A stretch of DNA of 64,000 bases from Lanius collurio (Eukaryota > Chordata > Aves > Passeriformes > Laniidae), in NCBI GenBank assembly GCA_020086605.1, contig JACBWW010000017.1, positions 8,899,283 to 8,963,282 of the forward strand, in the 5' to 3' direction. The position numbers were made by a program, and so were the translations under genes. Below the pieces are notes generated by a model. That model saw only the letters and a list, made by a program, of their open reading frames with translations, did not search any database and had not been told where the DNA came from. Positions within the stretch are counted from its first letter, which is position 1, and the number at the start of each line of letters is the position of its first letter. This document shows positions 35,140-45,640 of the stretch, piece after piece.

Positions 35140-35200
35140 ATCACCCTTCACAGATGAGGATACTGCACATGGGACTGAAGCAAGTCACGTACAGAGATGC
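35140..35200. repeat. Possible MIR/core-SINE-like remnant
   Basis: CCTTCACAGATGAGGATACT followed by AAGCAAGTCAC resembles the MIR segment 'ttacagatgaggaaactga...'. Very short and diverged. Confidence 0.3.
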
Positions 35201-36630
35201 TTTGAACATCACCAAACTTCTGTCTGGTGTTCAGAACAAGAGTTTTAACCTGAATTGTTCATTGCTTTCTTGATCTTTGACATTACAGTAGGTTCCAATT
35301 AATTCCTCTAAAGTTTAAGAGCAGAGGTCTATATGTGAACTGCAGGAATTTTAGGAAATTCCACCGGCAGCAGCTTTCCAAATGCTCTAACTCAAACAGG
35401 GGTTGTTAGACCTGACAAAGGAGCCACCAGGTGCAGCTCTCATGGTCCTAATGGTCCTGAAGATACAGTCATACCAAGATTTCCTTGTAGGTTTCCCACC
35501 CAAGTAGTGACTCAAGCTCCTCATTGTTTTCGGGAAGGAATCTGACACGATCAGGCCCGAGACTATCCACGGCTCCAGGCCATAAAGTCCTCTATCACCC
35601 AGTGCTGTAAAATCCTCTGATCAGAGGAGCACTCCCCACAAGCCCTCAAAGGGCTGAGTACCACGTTCTGCCTCAGACAATGGGATGTAATATATCTGCA
35701 ACCATATAAATAGCGAGCTGGATGAGACTTGGATAAGATCATGGCTTTGCAATGCTGCCCCTCCTGCTTCTAACCCATCCCAGCGTTGGCTGAAACCGGG
35801 ATGTGGCAAGCCTCAAAGGGATTTATGCCTTGGAATTACCAGCCTTCTCCAGCTTTACAGGAATAAGGATGTTGATTCTCACCAGCAAATTGCTCCCACT
35901 CAGCACCGACTTTCCTCCTTGATCCTTTTGCGTCACCTTTTTGCTGAGAGCATCTAATCACTTATCAGTAAGGGTCTTCAACTGAGGCTGTTCGGGAACA
36001 CCTCAGCTGAATGGCCCTTTCATTCACTGGCCAGCAGCATCCTGCTCTGCAAAGGCTTTTGCACCCAGGACTTTCCTGCAAGTGAGACTCGACTCCCTTT
36101 GGGTCATCGCTGTGAAAGACACCCTGTGCCAGCACAAGGGGAGGAATTGCCTTGCTGCAATTCCGATGCTGCTTGCTGTGACAGGACAGAAATGTCTCTT
36201 GGGTACCCAGAATTTGGTTGGCGCCAGAGCTCTGGGAACAGACTGAAAGGCGTGGGTTGTTTTTGGATGAATCATGTTTTTAATCATCAAACACTGCCAA
36301 TCAGAACTGCAGCAGATTTTCCCCAGAAATTTTTTTGTGTGTGTGTGTGTGTTTTACCTTAAGAATGACAATTTCAATTTCAGGCTCACAACTCTGGATT
36401 AAGCACACATAGGAACCTCATGAGCACTGAGTAACAAAAATTCCCAGCCCTCTTATTGGAGATGGAGAACCTTCAGCATAGACAGATTGGGTGGGTTATG
36501 AAACTGTCCCAATATTAGATTGGAGATAATAATCATTCCAGCGTGCACACAGATCAATTCTATCAGTAAATTACTTTAATTAGGAGAGAAGGTGATGTAG
36601 TTATTAAGGTGTGAGCATGGGACTGTGGAC
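35200..36630. other. Unique sequence with a short TG microsatellite
   Basis: (GT)8 at 36337-36352. Nothing else recognised. Confidence 0.5.
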
Positions 36631-36639
36631 TGGGGGCAT

Positions 36640-36705
36640 TTTGGTTTGCCTCAGTTTCCTACCTGTGAAGTGGGAATAATATCACCATTCCAATCCATGG
36701 AAACA
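36640..36705. repeat. MIR-like core-SINE remnant
   Basis: TTTGCCTCAGTTTCCTACCT followed by GTGAAGTGGGAATAATATCA closely follows the reverse complement of the MIR 3' half ('tgcctcagtttcctcatctgtaaaatggggataata'). Confidence 0.55.
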
Positions 36706-39700
36706 GCCATTCCATTAGGGAATTAAGGACAAAGCTGCTGACACTTAGATGATGGATTATTAATGAATGAGCTGTATTTCAGTGATAAACTGCTGACGGA
36801 TCACTGGGTGTACGTTCTTTAGAAGAACTGTCTCTGCCTACAGCCAGATATTTGTCAGTGGTAATGAAAACTTCACCTTCAAGCCACTGTGGCACCTATG
36901 AACATGATTTTGGGTGAGCAAGGGTTCACTTCTATTTCTGTTTAGGAATTTCCCCGCTTCATCCATAAATTTTCTCCTTTTAATCTTTGCAGCAACACCA
37001 AAAGCTGTTGTTTTCTACATTTCCACTCAAGTCTTGTCTGATCACTGAGGTTTTTTCAGGTTTTCCAGCTTCAACTCACTCTACTAAATAAGGCAGGTGG
37101 TGAGAAGCTGAAAGTTCCCTTTTCTCCCTCCTGGGTCAATTCCATTTGTTCCTGATTTACCCTATGCCCTGGCTGAGCCATGGGTCAATGAGACACAAGC
37201 AAAAATGTTAGGACAGGATGTCCCACGTGCTTAAACATGTGGTTAAGTGTTTGGCTCAAGCTAAGTTTTCATAAGGATTAGATTTAATGCAAGGAAAATG
37301 AGCAATCCCACGCATGACCCAGGTTTCCCTGTGTTAGACGCTGTCACATTGGACTCTACTCTGAAGAAATTGCAGTTCCAAGTGTTTTAAGATTTCCATA
37401 ATTTAAAAACATTAAAATCTCCGAGAATTTTAACAAATAAATAAATAAATAAACACGAACAAAAACCAACAAAACCCCTCTCAGGTAAAACTTCCAATAA
37501 ATCCTTGTTCAGCCCTACTTTACCAACCCCAATTGAACTAAAGGATTTCACCCAAAACTTGTTTACTGAGGGTGTTATTTATTCCTATCAGTTGCTAAAT
37601 TGACAAAGATCTGTAGGGATGCTTTAGCAGTAGTAGACAAAACTGGGCATGCACAACGAAGCCTTGATCCATAGCCTGACCCAAAATCTATTCCAGAGTA
37701 AGGGATTTCCAATACAAAGACCTCCAGGGAGCCTCTGCCTCCCCAGCTGGACAGAGCTGACTCGAAGGGGAACTCAAACAGAAGGACAAAACAATATCCT
37801 GAGTTAGGAAATGAGAGCAGAGAGGTGACACAGGTTGTGTCTTTGCACACTGTGTGTATTTAACGTGTTTTCACCTATTCTTTCTATTTTGGCATCTTCT
37901 TAAATGATAGCCATCAGGAAAAACCCAGGGAAAACTGTAAGTAGGAAGCCCAGATGAACCCAGGGAAGGCTCAGCCCGTGGCTGTCTAAGATTTGGTGCT
38001 CACAGAGCTGAAGACAAAAGTCCTGAGCAGATTTGCCTTCAAGAGAATCACACCAAAATGGCCCAGATTAGATCCCTGAGCCTCACACTCACTTTAAACT
38101 TTTGCATTCATCCACTCCTGCATGTGGTTTATACATTATTAGTGCCTACTTTTATCAGCTCCCCTTTAAAACCACTTGGGAGCTTCTGTTTGTGGGGTTT
38201 TTTTTAGGATATGTGGAAAGAAACCACTAGGGCAACCAAGTCAAACCTCTAATTCTTGTGAATATCGGTCCCCAGGTTGTCCTTTCTGCTATTTCTCCTC
38301 TTTTTCACAGACACAGATAAGGAATCATGGCCAGGCTGTTCCTTGGGAGAACAGGCTGTCCTCACCTGGAGCTCAGCTCCTGAAGTTTGGAAATCAAAAG
38401 GCATTTTGCCTGTTCCCTTCATTGTGTGAGCATCCTTTCAATGTGCTTTGAGTGAAATCAGTGTTTCCTAGAAAGACCTGGCCTCAGAGGGCTTTGGATT
38501 AAGTAAAACATTATCCTGGTCATGTTTTCACACCCTGAGCCCTGTGCAGAGCTGCTGGCAGCTCTTGGACACCTGGTACAGACGAGATCAACTTAGTGCG
38601 CAACCAAGATTTGGGATTTGATCAAAGTGAGGAGATAAGAATCCCAAAGGCCAACTTTATGGCTCTGTTACTGATAAGGTGGCAGAGCAGGGACTAATCA
38701 AGATACCAGCATAATTGATAATAACCTTGGAGCTTCTCAGAGCTGTTTAATGACCCAGGAATCTGGGGAATGCTGCTGCATGGCAGAATTCCTGCCGTGT
38801 GCCTGACACAGTTCCTACCCCGGGCTGTGAGAGGAGGTATTGGGTCAATACTGAGCAAAAGGATTACTTCAGCCCCAAAAGTTGCATGCCTGAGATCTTA
38901 ACTCCTCAGGCACTCCCAATCCTGGGATACCACACCACGAAGCTGAACAAAAACGTGCATTTCTCTTGGATAATTCAGCACCTGGGAGACAATCCAAATC
39001 CACCGGGCACACACATCTAGGAGCTCGGGAGCTGTGTGTCACACCTCAGCCTGGAATCAAACAGCTTCCAGTAGCTATGGGAAAATATGCAAACAGTGAC
39101 TTCCAGCTGAGACAAGTTCAGCACAGCTCGGCCAGCGGGGTGGAGGCTCCAGTTTTTGACTTGCCTAAGGGAGATACAGCCTAAGGACCACGAGGGTCCC
39201 TGTGCAATGAGCCACAAAGTCCAGCCAGGGCTGGGGCAAGGAGTGGAGAGGATCTCTGGGTGGATTTGGCTGCCAGCTGGATGGGAAGGGTGAGATCCTG
39301 CTCCCGAGCTGGTCTCAGCTGGAAGGAACTCACCACAGACATAATTCATCCCAGCTCTGTCCTTTCTGTACAAATCCAAGCCCAAGGCATTTTGGAGCAG
39401 CACATAACGTACCATGGCAACACTGCTGGAATCCAGGGATCTCTATCAGCTCCCTGGAAGACAGGCCCTCAGGTGGGGTCAAACAGCACTCCTGGACTTT
39501 GAGAAAGTCGGGATTCAGGTCCTTAACAGCATTTAGCAGCCAGTCTGTCCCTAAAGATACCAACCCCACCTTGGCTGCGAGGACAAAACCTTTCCTCCTG
39601 CCTCCCCACTGCATTTACACAGGGATCTGATGGCAACTCCACAGCCAAGAGCGCACTGGGGTTCCATCACACTCCTGGAGACCCCAAAAATTACTTTGCA

Positions 39701-40335
39701 AGTTCCATATGCCCTTCTTCCATCAGTATCTTGTCAGGTCAATAATAAACCCTGACTGTTTGCCACATAAATGCACATTTTTGGCCATTTTCTGTGAGAA
39801 CCCTCTTCTTAAAACAGCAAGTCTTTGATTAAGGAACATGCTGGTTCCTTATCAGCAAGGTGCTAAAGAGAGAAGTATCAAAGTCTTTAAATAGTGTTGA
39901 TCCTGAGAATCTTCTTACATCTGTTGTAGGTACAGGCCTTTCACACCCTTTAATAATAGGGAATTGAGAAATGACCACCTCACACACTGAGGGTGTGTCC
40001 AAAGGAAGGGAATGGCTGTGTCCTACTCCTCTAAGTGGCACGAGATCAATTCTTCACTTCATCCTCACTCAGGAAAATCTAAAGGAAAGTGCTGACCTGA
40101 GCTTAGGGGCTCAGACAAAGAATTATCTGTTCCCATGCACTCAGGAGCTTCTCAAAGGCTCATTTGCAACTCAGGTAGGACCCATCACACCAAACAAAAA
40201 CCACCCAAAATGTAGTTACTTAAATGCAGTCTGACCTTTCACCCAGTTCCTTCTAGATCTGGTGAGAGGAAAAGTTCTTTCAGGCAACAACTCAATCACA
40301 CCTCAGTTATGACAATCAGAGTGAGAGAATTCCCA
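36705..40335. other. Unique non-coding sequence, nothing firmly recognised
   Basis: Contains an (AAAT)n microsatellite at about 37435-37453, a CACGTGCTTAAACATGTGGT stretch near 37224 (possible old repeat), and TTTGATCAAA at 38617-38626. No CR1 tail or exon in about 3.6 kb. Confidence 0.5.
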
Positions 40336-40340
40336 TTTCT

Positions 40341-41338
40341 GGAATCACAGAATAGTTTGGGTTGGCCTTCAGAGCTCTTCTGTCCAACCCCCTGCTGTGA
40401 TCAGGGACATCTTCAAGCATGTGGGTTGTTCAGAGCCCAGTCCAACCCAGCCTTGAATATTCCCAGGGATGGATTATCCACATCTCTGGGCAACCTGGGC
40501 CAGTGTCTCACCACTCTCATCATAAAAAATGTGTTCCTTCTGTCTGATCTAATTCAACCCTCTCTTTGTTTAAAAATGTTGTCCCTTGTCCTATCTTGGC
40601 TGGTCCTGCTAAAACGTTTGTCCCCACCTTTCCTGCAAACCCCTTCAGGCACTGCAAGGGGCTCTGAGGTCTCCTGAGACCTTCTCTTCTGCAGGCTGAG
40701 CAATGCCATCTCTCTCAGCCTGTCTCCAGCCCTCTCAGCATTTCTGTGGCCTCCTCTGGCCCTGCTCCTGTGCTGAGGGCTCCTGGGGGCAGAGCAGAGA
40801 GGAAGCATCACCTCCCTCACCTGTGGGGACACAGCCCTGGCTTTCTGGGCTGCAAGTGCACATAGCTGGGTTAAATCCAGCCTCTCACCCACCAGCAGCT
40901 CCAAGCTGAACTCCCCAGGGCTGCTCTCAACCCCTTCATCCCCAGCCTGGATTGATCCCAGGGTTTCCCTGGGTCTAGGATCTTCCACTGACCTTGTTGA
41001 ACCTCAAGAGTTTCCCAGGGGCCACCTCTGGAGCTTGTCCAGGTCCCTGTGGATGTCATCCTTTCCCCCCATCGTGCCACCTGCACCACCCAGCTTGGTG
41101 TTGTGTGCAGAGAGTCCCCTCAATCCCACAGTCCATGTCACTGATAAAGGAATTAAACAGCACTGGACACAACACTGACCCCTGAGGGACCCTGAGGGTC
41201 ACTCATCTCCACATGGACACTGAGCCATTGCCCACCACCCTCTGGATGTGACCATCCAACCAACTCCTCATCACTAAACACACCACCCATCAAATCGATG
41301 CCTCTCCAGACTGGAGGGAAGGATGTTGTGGGCACAGA
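40341..41338 (-). mobile_element. CR1 LINE fragment of about 1 kb, longest in window
   Basis: Antisense copy from GGAATCACAGAATAGTTTGG to about AAGGATGTTGTGGGCACAG. Reading right to left it carries decayed sequence of the C-terminal part of the CR1 reverse-transcriptase ORF (the CTTGGTGTTGTGTGCA and CACTGATAAAGGAATTAAAC segments on the plus strand) followed by the 3' UTR. Internal deletions and stops make it non-functional. Confidence 0.95.
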
Positions 41339-41339
41339 A

Positions 41340-42100
41340 TGCAGTGACTGATCAGGTTAGAAGATGAGTTTTGTGACCAAGAGCATGAAGGAGCTCAAAC
41401 CTGGTCACAGCAAATTATTGCAGTCAGTGGGAAGTTATAACTGTACAGTTTGTTATACCTGGCACACAAAGTCACAAATTGGTAATTTCACCATTTTATA
41501 TCTCAACATGTGAATGTCCAAGTCCTGAGGCTGAGGCACAGATAAATGTCTACAGAGCCCACTCAGTCATATCCTGAATTCCAGCCTTTCCATGGCCTCT
41601 CCCATGCCTCTGCATTCTGCAACAGCTTCACCAAAGTCAGGGCAGCTCTGGAGATTCACACCAGCTGAAGATAAATCTTCACTGAATTACAGTAAAATAC
41701 CACTCACTTGGTATTTTACCAAAATAAAATTTGGTATTTTACCCAGCCATAAAACAGAAACCTCCATCACCCATTCCCATTGTCTCGCCTGGGATCATGT
41801 TGAATAAATCAAATGCTGATACTTCTATCATTTTAACTCCTGTCCACTAGAGAATCCAGACAAAGTTGTTTTCTCTGATATTTAACTGATATCCACCTTT
41901 CTTTCTTTCTCCAAGTCCCAGTACCCTGTGGAATGATCCCTCCTTGCTTTCCTCCACAGCATCCACCTGACAAACATTTGAGAGCTATTATCCTACCATT
42001 CTTCGGCCCAGATTAGTACTTAGAGCTAATCTGCTCATCAGCATCAGTCCTTCCAGCCCTCTGGCTCTTTGACTACCCTCCAGTTTGTCAATACCCTCCT
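41340..42100. other. Unique sequence, nothing recognised
   Basis: Short local repetition of TTGGTATTTTACC-like words near 41705-41745 (three occurrences of GTATTTTAC or close). Otherwise ordinary. Confidence 0.5.
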
Positions 42101-42104
42101 GGCA

Positions 42105-42340
42105 GGAGCGGGCGATGGAACCCAGCAGTCCAGGTGTGCCCGCTCCGGAGCCGTACCAGCCCACCAGCCCCATCCCTGGGCTCGCAGCGCTGGCTCACGT
42201 GGGTTCCCCTCGCCTGTCACCTCCCATTTCACACTCGGGCCGAGGGGTGCGTGCCTGTGCAGAGCCCATCCCCTCCCGTGGATCCGTGTGGAGTTGTGCC
42301 TGTCGGCATGGCAACGCTTTTCATAAACGGGGAGGCCGGG
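42105..42340. promoter_or_regulatory. Short CpG-rich island in intron 1
   Basis: About 18 CpGs by hand count in about 235 bp, GC near 60 percent, observed/expected about 0.8, in a CpG-poor neighbourhood. GTCGGCATGGCAAC at 42302-42315 is a partial RFX X-box. No convincing coding exon lies in it, although GTGAGT occurs just to the right on the minus strand near 42360-42366. It could be an alternative first exon or promoter, or an enhancer. Confidence 0.4.
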
Positions 42341-42945
42341 GCTCTGCCTCCCTCTGTTTACTCACCAAGGTGACGAGAAGCAAGGTACTGGCACACAATG
42401 AATGAGATCAAGTAATTCACAAGTTGCTGCCTGCCAGCAGAGCTGCTGCAACTGTCCATGCATGTGCTCCGAGCCTCCACCAAGACAGCGAGGCTTAAAT
42501 CTCTTCCTTTGCCCTTGACATTGGATTAAGTTGAGGTCATGCTCAGGTGTTGTGGTGCTGCTGAGGGCTGTGAACGTGTCAAGCCACAGCAGCTCTACTG
42601 CAATCAGCCATCTGAGGATGATGCATTTTTTTATCACAAAGGAAGTCCAATGCTTTGATAACCCGCCTGTCTTTAGTGCAGCTGCTTCTGGTAGTAAATT
42701 GAAGATTATCCTGTGTAACGCCACAACTTATCCTTCTAGGTAAGACAAACATCTTAATTTTCTTCTCCAACAATAATCAGACCCAGATCTAAATCAGTAC
42801 TACTCGATTACTCTTGAAAGTGAGAACTACTTCAAGTCAATTTAGAATTGGTGACTGAAAGCAGCCTACCAGTGTAGGAAACTCTGGGCTTCCCTCATCT
42901 CCACACATCTAAGTGAACTTCCACTTCCCTGAACATTGGCTCAAC

Positions 42946-42950
42946 CTGAT
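42946..42950. other. Target-site duplication CTGAT (left)
   Basis: CTGAT directly before the LTR, identical to the five bases directly after it at 43388-43392. Confidence 0.8.
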
Positions 42951-43387
42951 TGTAGTGGTTTTGTTCAGATCATCTCTTACTTACTTATTTACCTCTGTGA
43001 GATAAGAATTAGGAGAAAAGAAAGCAGGCACAAACTTAAAAGACTCTAAGAAGTTTATTAGCAGACCTAAAAGAAGGAAACAAAAGTTAGAACCAGACTA
43101 AACCCTTAGAACACTTTTCCTCCCCTCACTTTTTCATGCTGATAATGTAGAAACAACCGTTGAGATTTCAGTCAGTTTACCACCTTTATAATCTTTTTAG
43201 TTCACATAAAGAGATGGCAGTCTCTGATTCTTTCTTGCTGACCTTTTGGAGACATTCCCACTAGAGACAACTCTCTTATGGGTTCAATATCACAGCAAAA
43301 CAGCCGCCCAGGAGGTTTTCTGCTTGCAGTGAAAAAGTCCCTAACCTTGAATCACCGCTTTCCCCACTTCTGTGTCAAACCACAACA
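42951..43387 (-). mobile_element. Solo LTR of an endogenous retrovirus, probably ERVL-like
   Basis: A 437-bp element whose plus-strand ends are TGTAGTGGTTTTG and CAAACCACAACA, i.e. TG...CA termini with imperfect terminal inverted repeats. It is flanked by a perfect 5-bp duplication CTGAT. On the minus strand a polyadenylation signal AATAAA (complement of 43054-43059) lies about a quarter of the way from the 3' end, as expected at the U3/R-to-U5 region. No internal gag, pol or env sequence is present, so it is a solo LTR from recombination. A 5-bp duplication fits class III (ERVL) elements. The family assignment is inferred. Confidence 0.82.
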
Positions 43388-43392
43388 CTGAT
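43388..43392. other. Target-site duplication CTGAT (right)
   Basis: Second copy of CTGAT, immediately after the LTR's terminal CA. Confidence 0.8.
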
Positions 43393-43454
43393 CCAGATTA
43401 GCTGAACCAAAACACAGGAGGATGCTTCATTCATTTCTTTCATATTTTCACATT

Positions 43455-43622
43455 GCCCAGGAAAGTTGTGGTCCCAACCCTGGCAGTGTTCATGGCCAGC
43501 TTGGATAAGGCCTTGAGCAACCTGGCCTGGTGGGAGGTGTCCTTGCCCATAGTAAGGGGAATTGGGACTGGAGAATAACCCTTAAGATCCATTCCAACCC
43601 CTTAGCATTCTAGAATTCTCTA
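43455..43622 (+). mobile_element. Degenerate CR1 3' tail
   Basis: Plus-strand TTGAGCAACCTGGCCTGGTG, GAGGTGTCCTTGCCCATAGT and CATTCTAGAATTCTCTAATG. It starts about 65 bp after the LTR. Confidence 0.85.
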
Positions 43623-45280
43623 ATGCTGTATTTCATCCCACTGTCTCCATGATCAACAACTCCCTGTGGTCATTAAGACCTCCATGGCCAGTCTAGCAGA
43701 GCTCTCAACCATCATTCCCATTATTCCCAGGCTAAGTTTTCACTGCTGCACATAATTTGGCTGACCTTACTTTACATAAGACCACTTTTAGCCAGGAAGC
43801 AGACATTCCAAAGCAAACCTCCCAACAGCTGCCTTTTGGGAGAAATTGTATGTGCCTGCTTGAAATTCTCTGGATATTTTTTTTCCCCCTCAGTTTATCA
43901 CATGTTGAATTCTCAGGCTGGAATTCAACTGCTTGAGCACAGGTGTGTTGAGTACCACTGGAGGTGCTTTCCAGCATCCACCTGGCTCCAGCCTGCCTCC
44001 CTAAAGCATGTGGATTCCTGGGGTGACACAAAACATCCTTCAGGATGACACTGCACACTCCTGCATTCACAGCTACAGGGAACCTTAAATCTGCACTGAC
44101 TTGGATCACTCGCTAGGCATTGATAGTGTAGAAAGCCACATAAAAATATCTGGATCTGAAGTCCAGGAATCAGAATTACCTAAATATTTCCTTGTGAAAA
44201 GCCCTGTATGAGATACATGGGACAAGACCATGAGGGACCTGTGGGAAAGCACACAGGGAAATCTCAAATGACTTTAATCACCTACATTTAGCCAGATGTA
44301 TCCAGCTCTCAGGGAGGGTTATCACTGTTCTGTTTGGAATTCACTATTTCCACAGGAGTAAAGTCTTTTAGTCCTTTTCCCTGCTTAGGATTGTACAAGA
44401 AATTAGGAATCCCAGAATTGAGATTATGGAAACGACTGTCTGGGTTAGGGAAGGAAACTTAGAAAAGGTTATCTGTGTTAGGGAAAGGAAACTTGCAGCA
44501 TTGAAGAGGCTATTGAAAGATACTGATTTAAAAGAGTAAATAACTGCTTGGGTCATTATTTCTACAGCTCAAAGCCTCTTCATTCATCTCCTGTGCACTC
44601 AGTGCCTTGGAACTTGACCAGTTCTATGATTTTGGCTCACATGCAGGCAGGAATTGCACCCTGCAGAGAATTTCCAGTTCTCTGAGTCATCGTAAACACC
44701 TATAAAACATATAGAGATCACTAATGATTTACCTACACGAGACACCATTGCAGAGCAACCACAAGTGGAAGTGTATTCCTACCTGTTCCTCCCCAACCCT
44801 GAAATACAAATAGTCAGCAGCATCTGAATGATCTGCAACAGAATGTTTCAAAGTGACTCGCTCTTCATTGAAAGTTGCTCCATATTTAGGCTGTAATTTT
44901 TGAGATATGTGGAATTGGCAGGTCTGACATTGGATCTTTGGGAGACCTGAGGCCTTTGGAGAGGCAGGTGGAGGCTCCTTGGATCCTCATGGTCTGAGAC
45001 AAAATTGATTGACAAAGCTGTAATGGGAGGTGAGATCCATTTGTCCAGCTGATGACCTCTAGCAGGCATGGAGTGGTCTCCATCTGAGCAAGTCATCCAG
45101 CTTTCTCTCTCAGCAATTAAGAGAATCAAGAAACACCATTTGAGGGCACAGTTCAAGGTGTTTTCACTCAGTTTTTTTAAACATCTTCACAGTGAGAATC
45201 CTGTCTCACTACCAATCACTCATTTCTCCTCCTTATCGACCACAGAGGAGACAGGAAAAGATGTCTCTGTTGCAGATGTC
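43622..45280. other. Unique sequence with a short tandem duplication
   Basis: At about 44441-44500 a unit close to GGTTAGGGAAGGAAACTT is repeated about 33 bp further on with small differences. Nothing else recognised. Confidence 0.5.
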
Positions 45281-45640
45281 TGAGCGTGGATGTCCTGGAG
45301 CACATCCTGAAGGAACCAGTGCTCAGACACCGCCGCACGATAAATCCCCGGCTCCACTCAGAGCTCAATCTCATGGTCAAGCGAGCGGAGCTCAAATTAC
45401 TGCCTAGTGCTAGTTGACCCACAGCAATCCTACATATGTGAATCCCTAGCCTACAGCAAATGCTGGCGAATGTGATTTAAATTAACCCTTTTTTATTGTG
45501 GGTAAGCAAAGTCTAATTACCTCACTTGCTGCAGGCGAGCTGTGAGCATGCAGACAGGTACCAAGGGTCAGCTGATGTGTGGTAACTTGTTGCGCCGCAG
45601 AAACTCGATCAGGAGTTTAATTTGCTAGAACTTCCACACA
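45280..45640. promoter_or_regulatory. Candidate conserved non-coding block
   Basis: Repeat-free block with AAGTCTAATTACCTCAC, TTTTTTATTGTGGG, GTCAGCTGATGTGTGGT and several CpGs (CACCGCCGCACG, CAAGCGAGCGGAG, TTGCGCCGCAG). It mixes homeodomain, E-box and RUNX-like words. Function inferred only. Confidence 0.3.
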
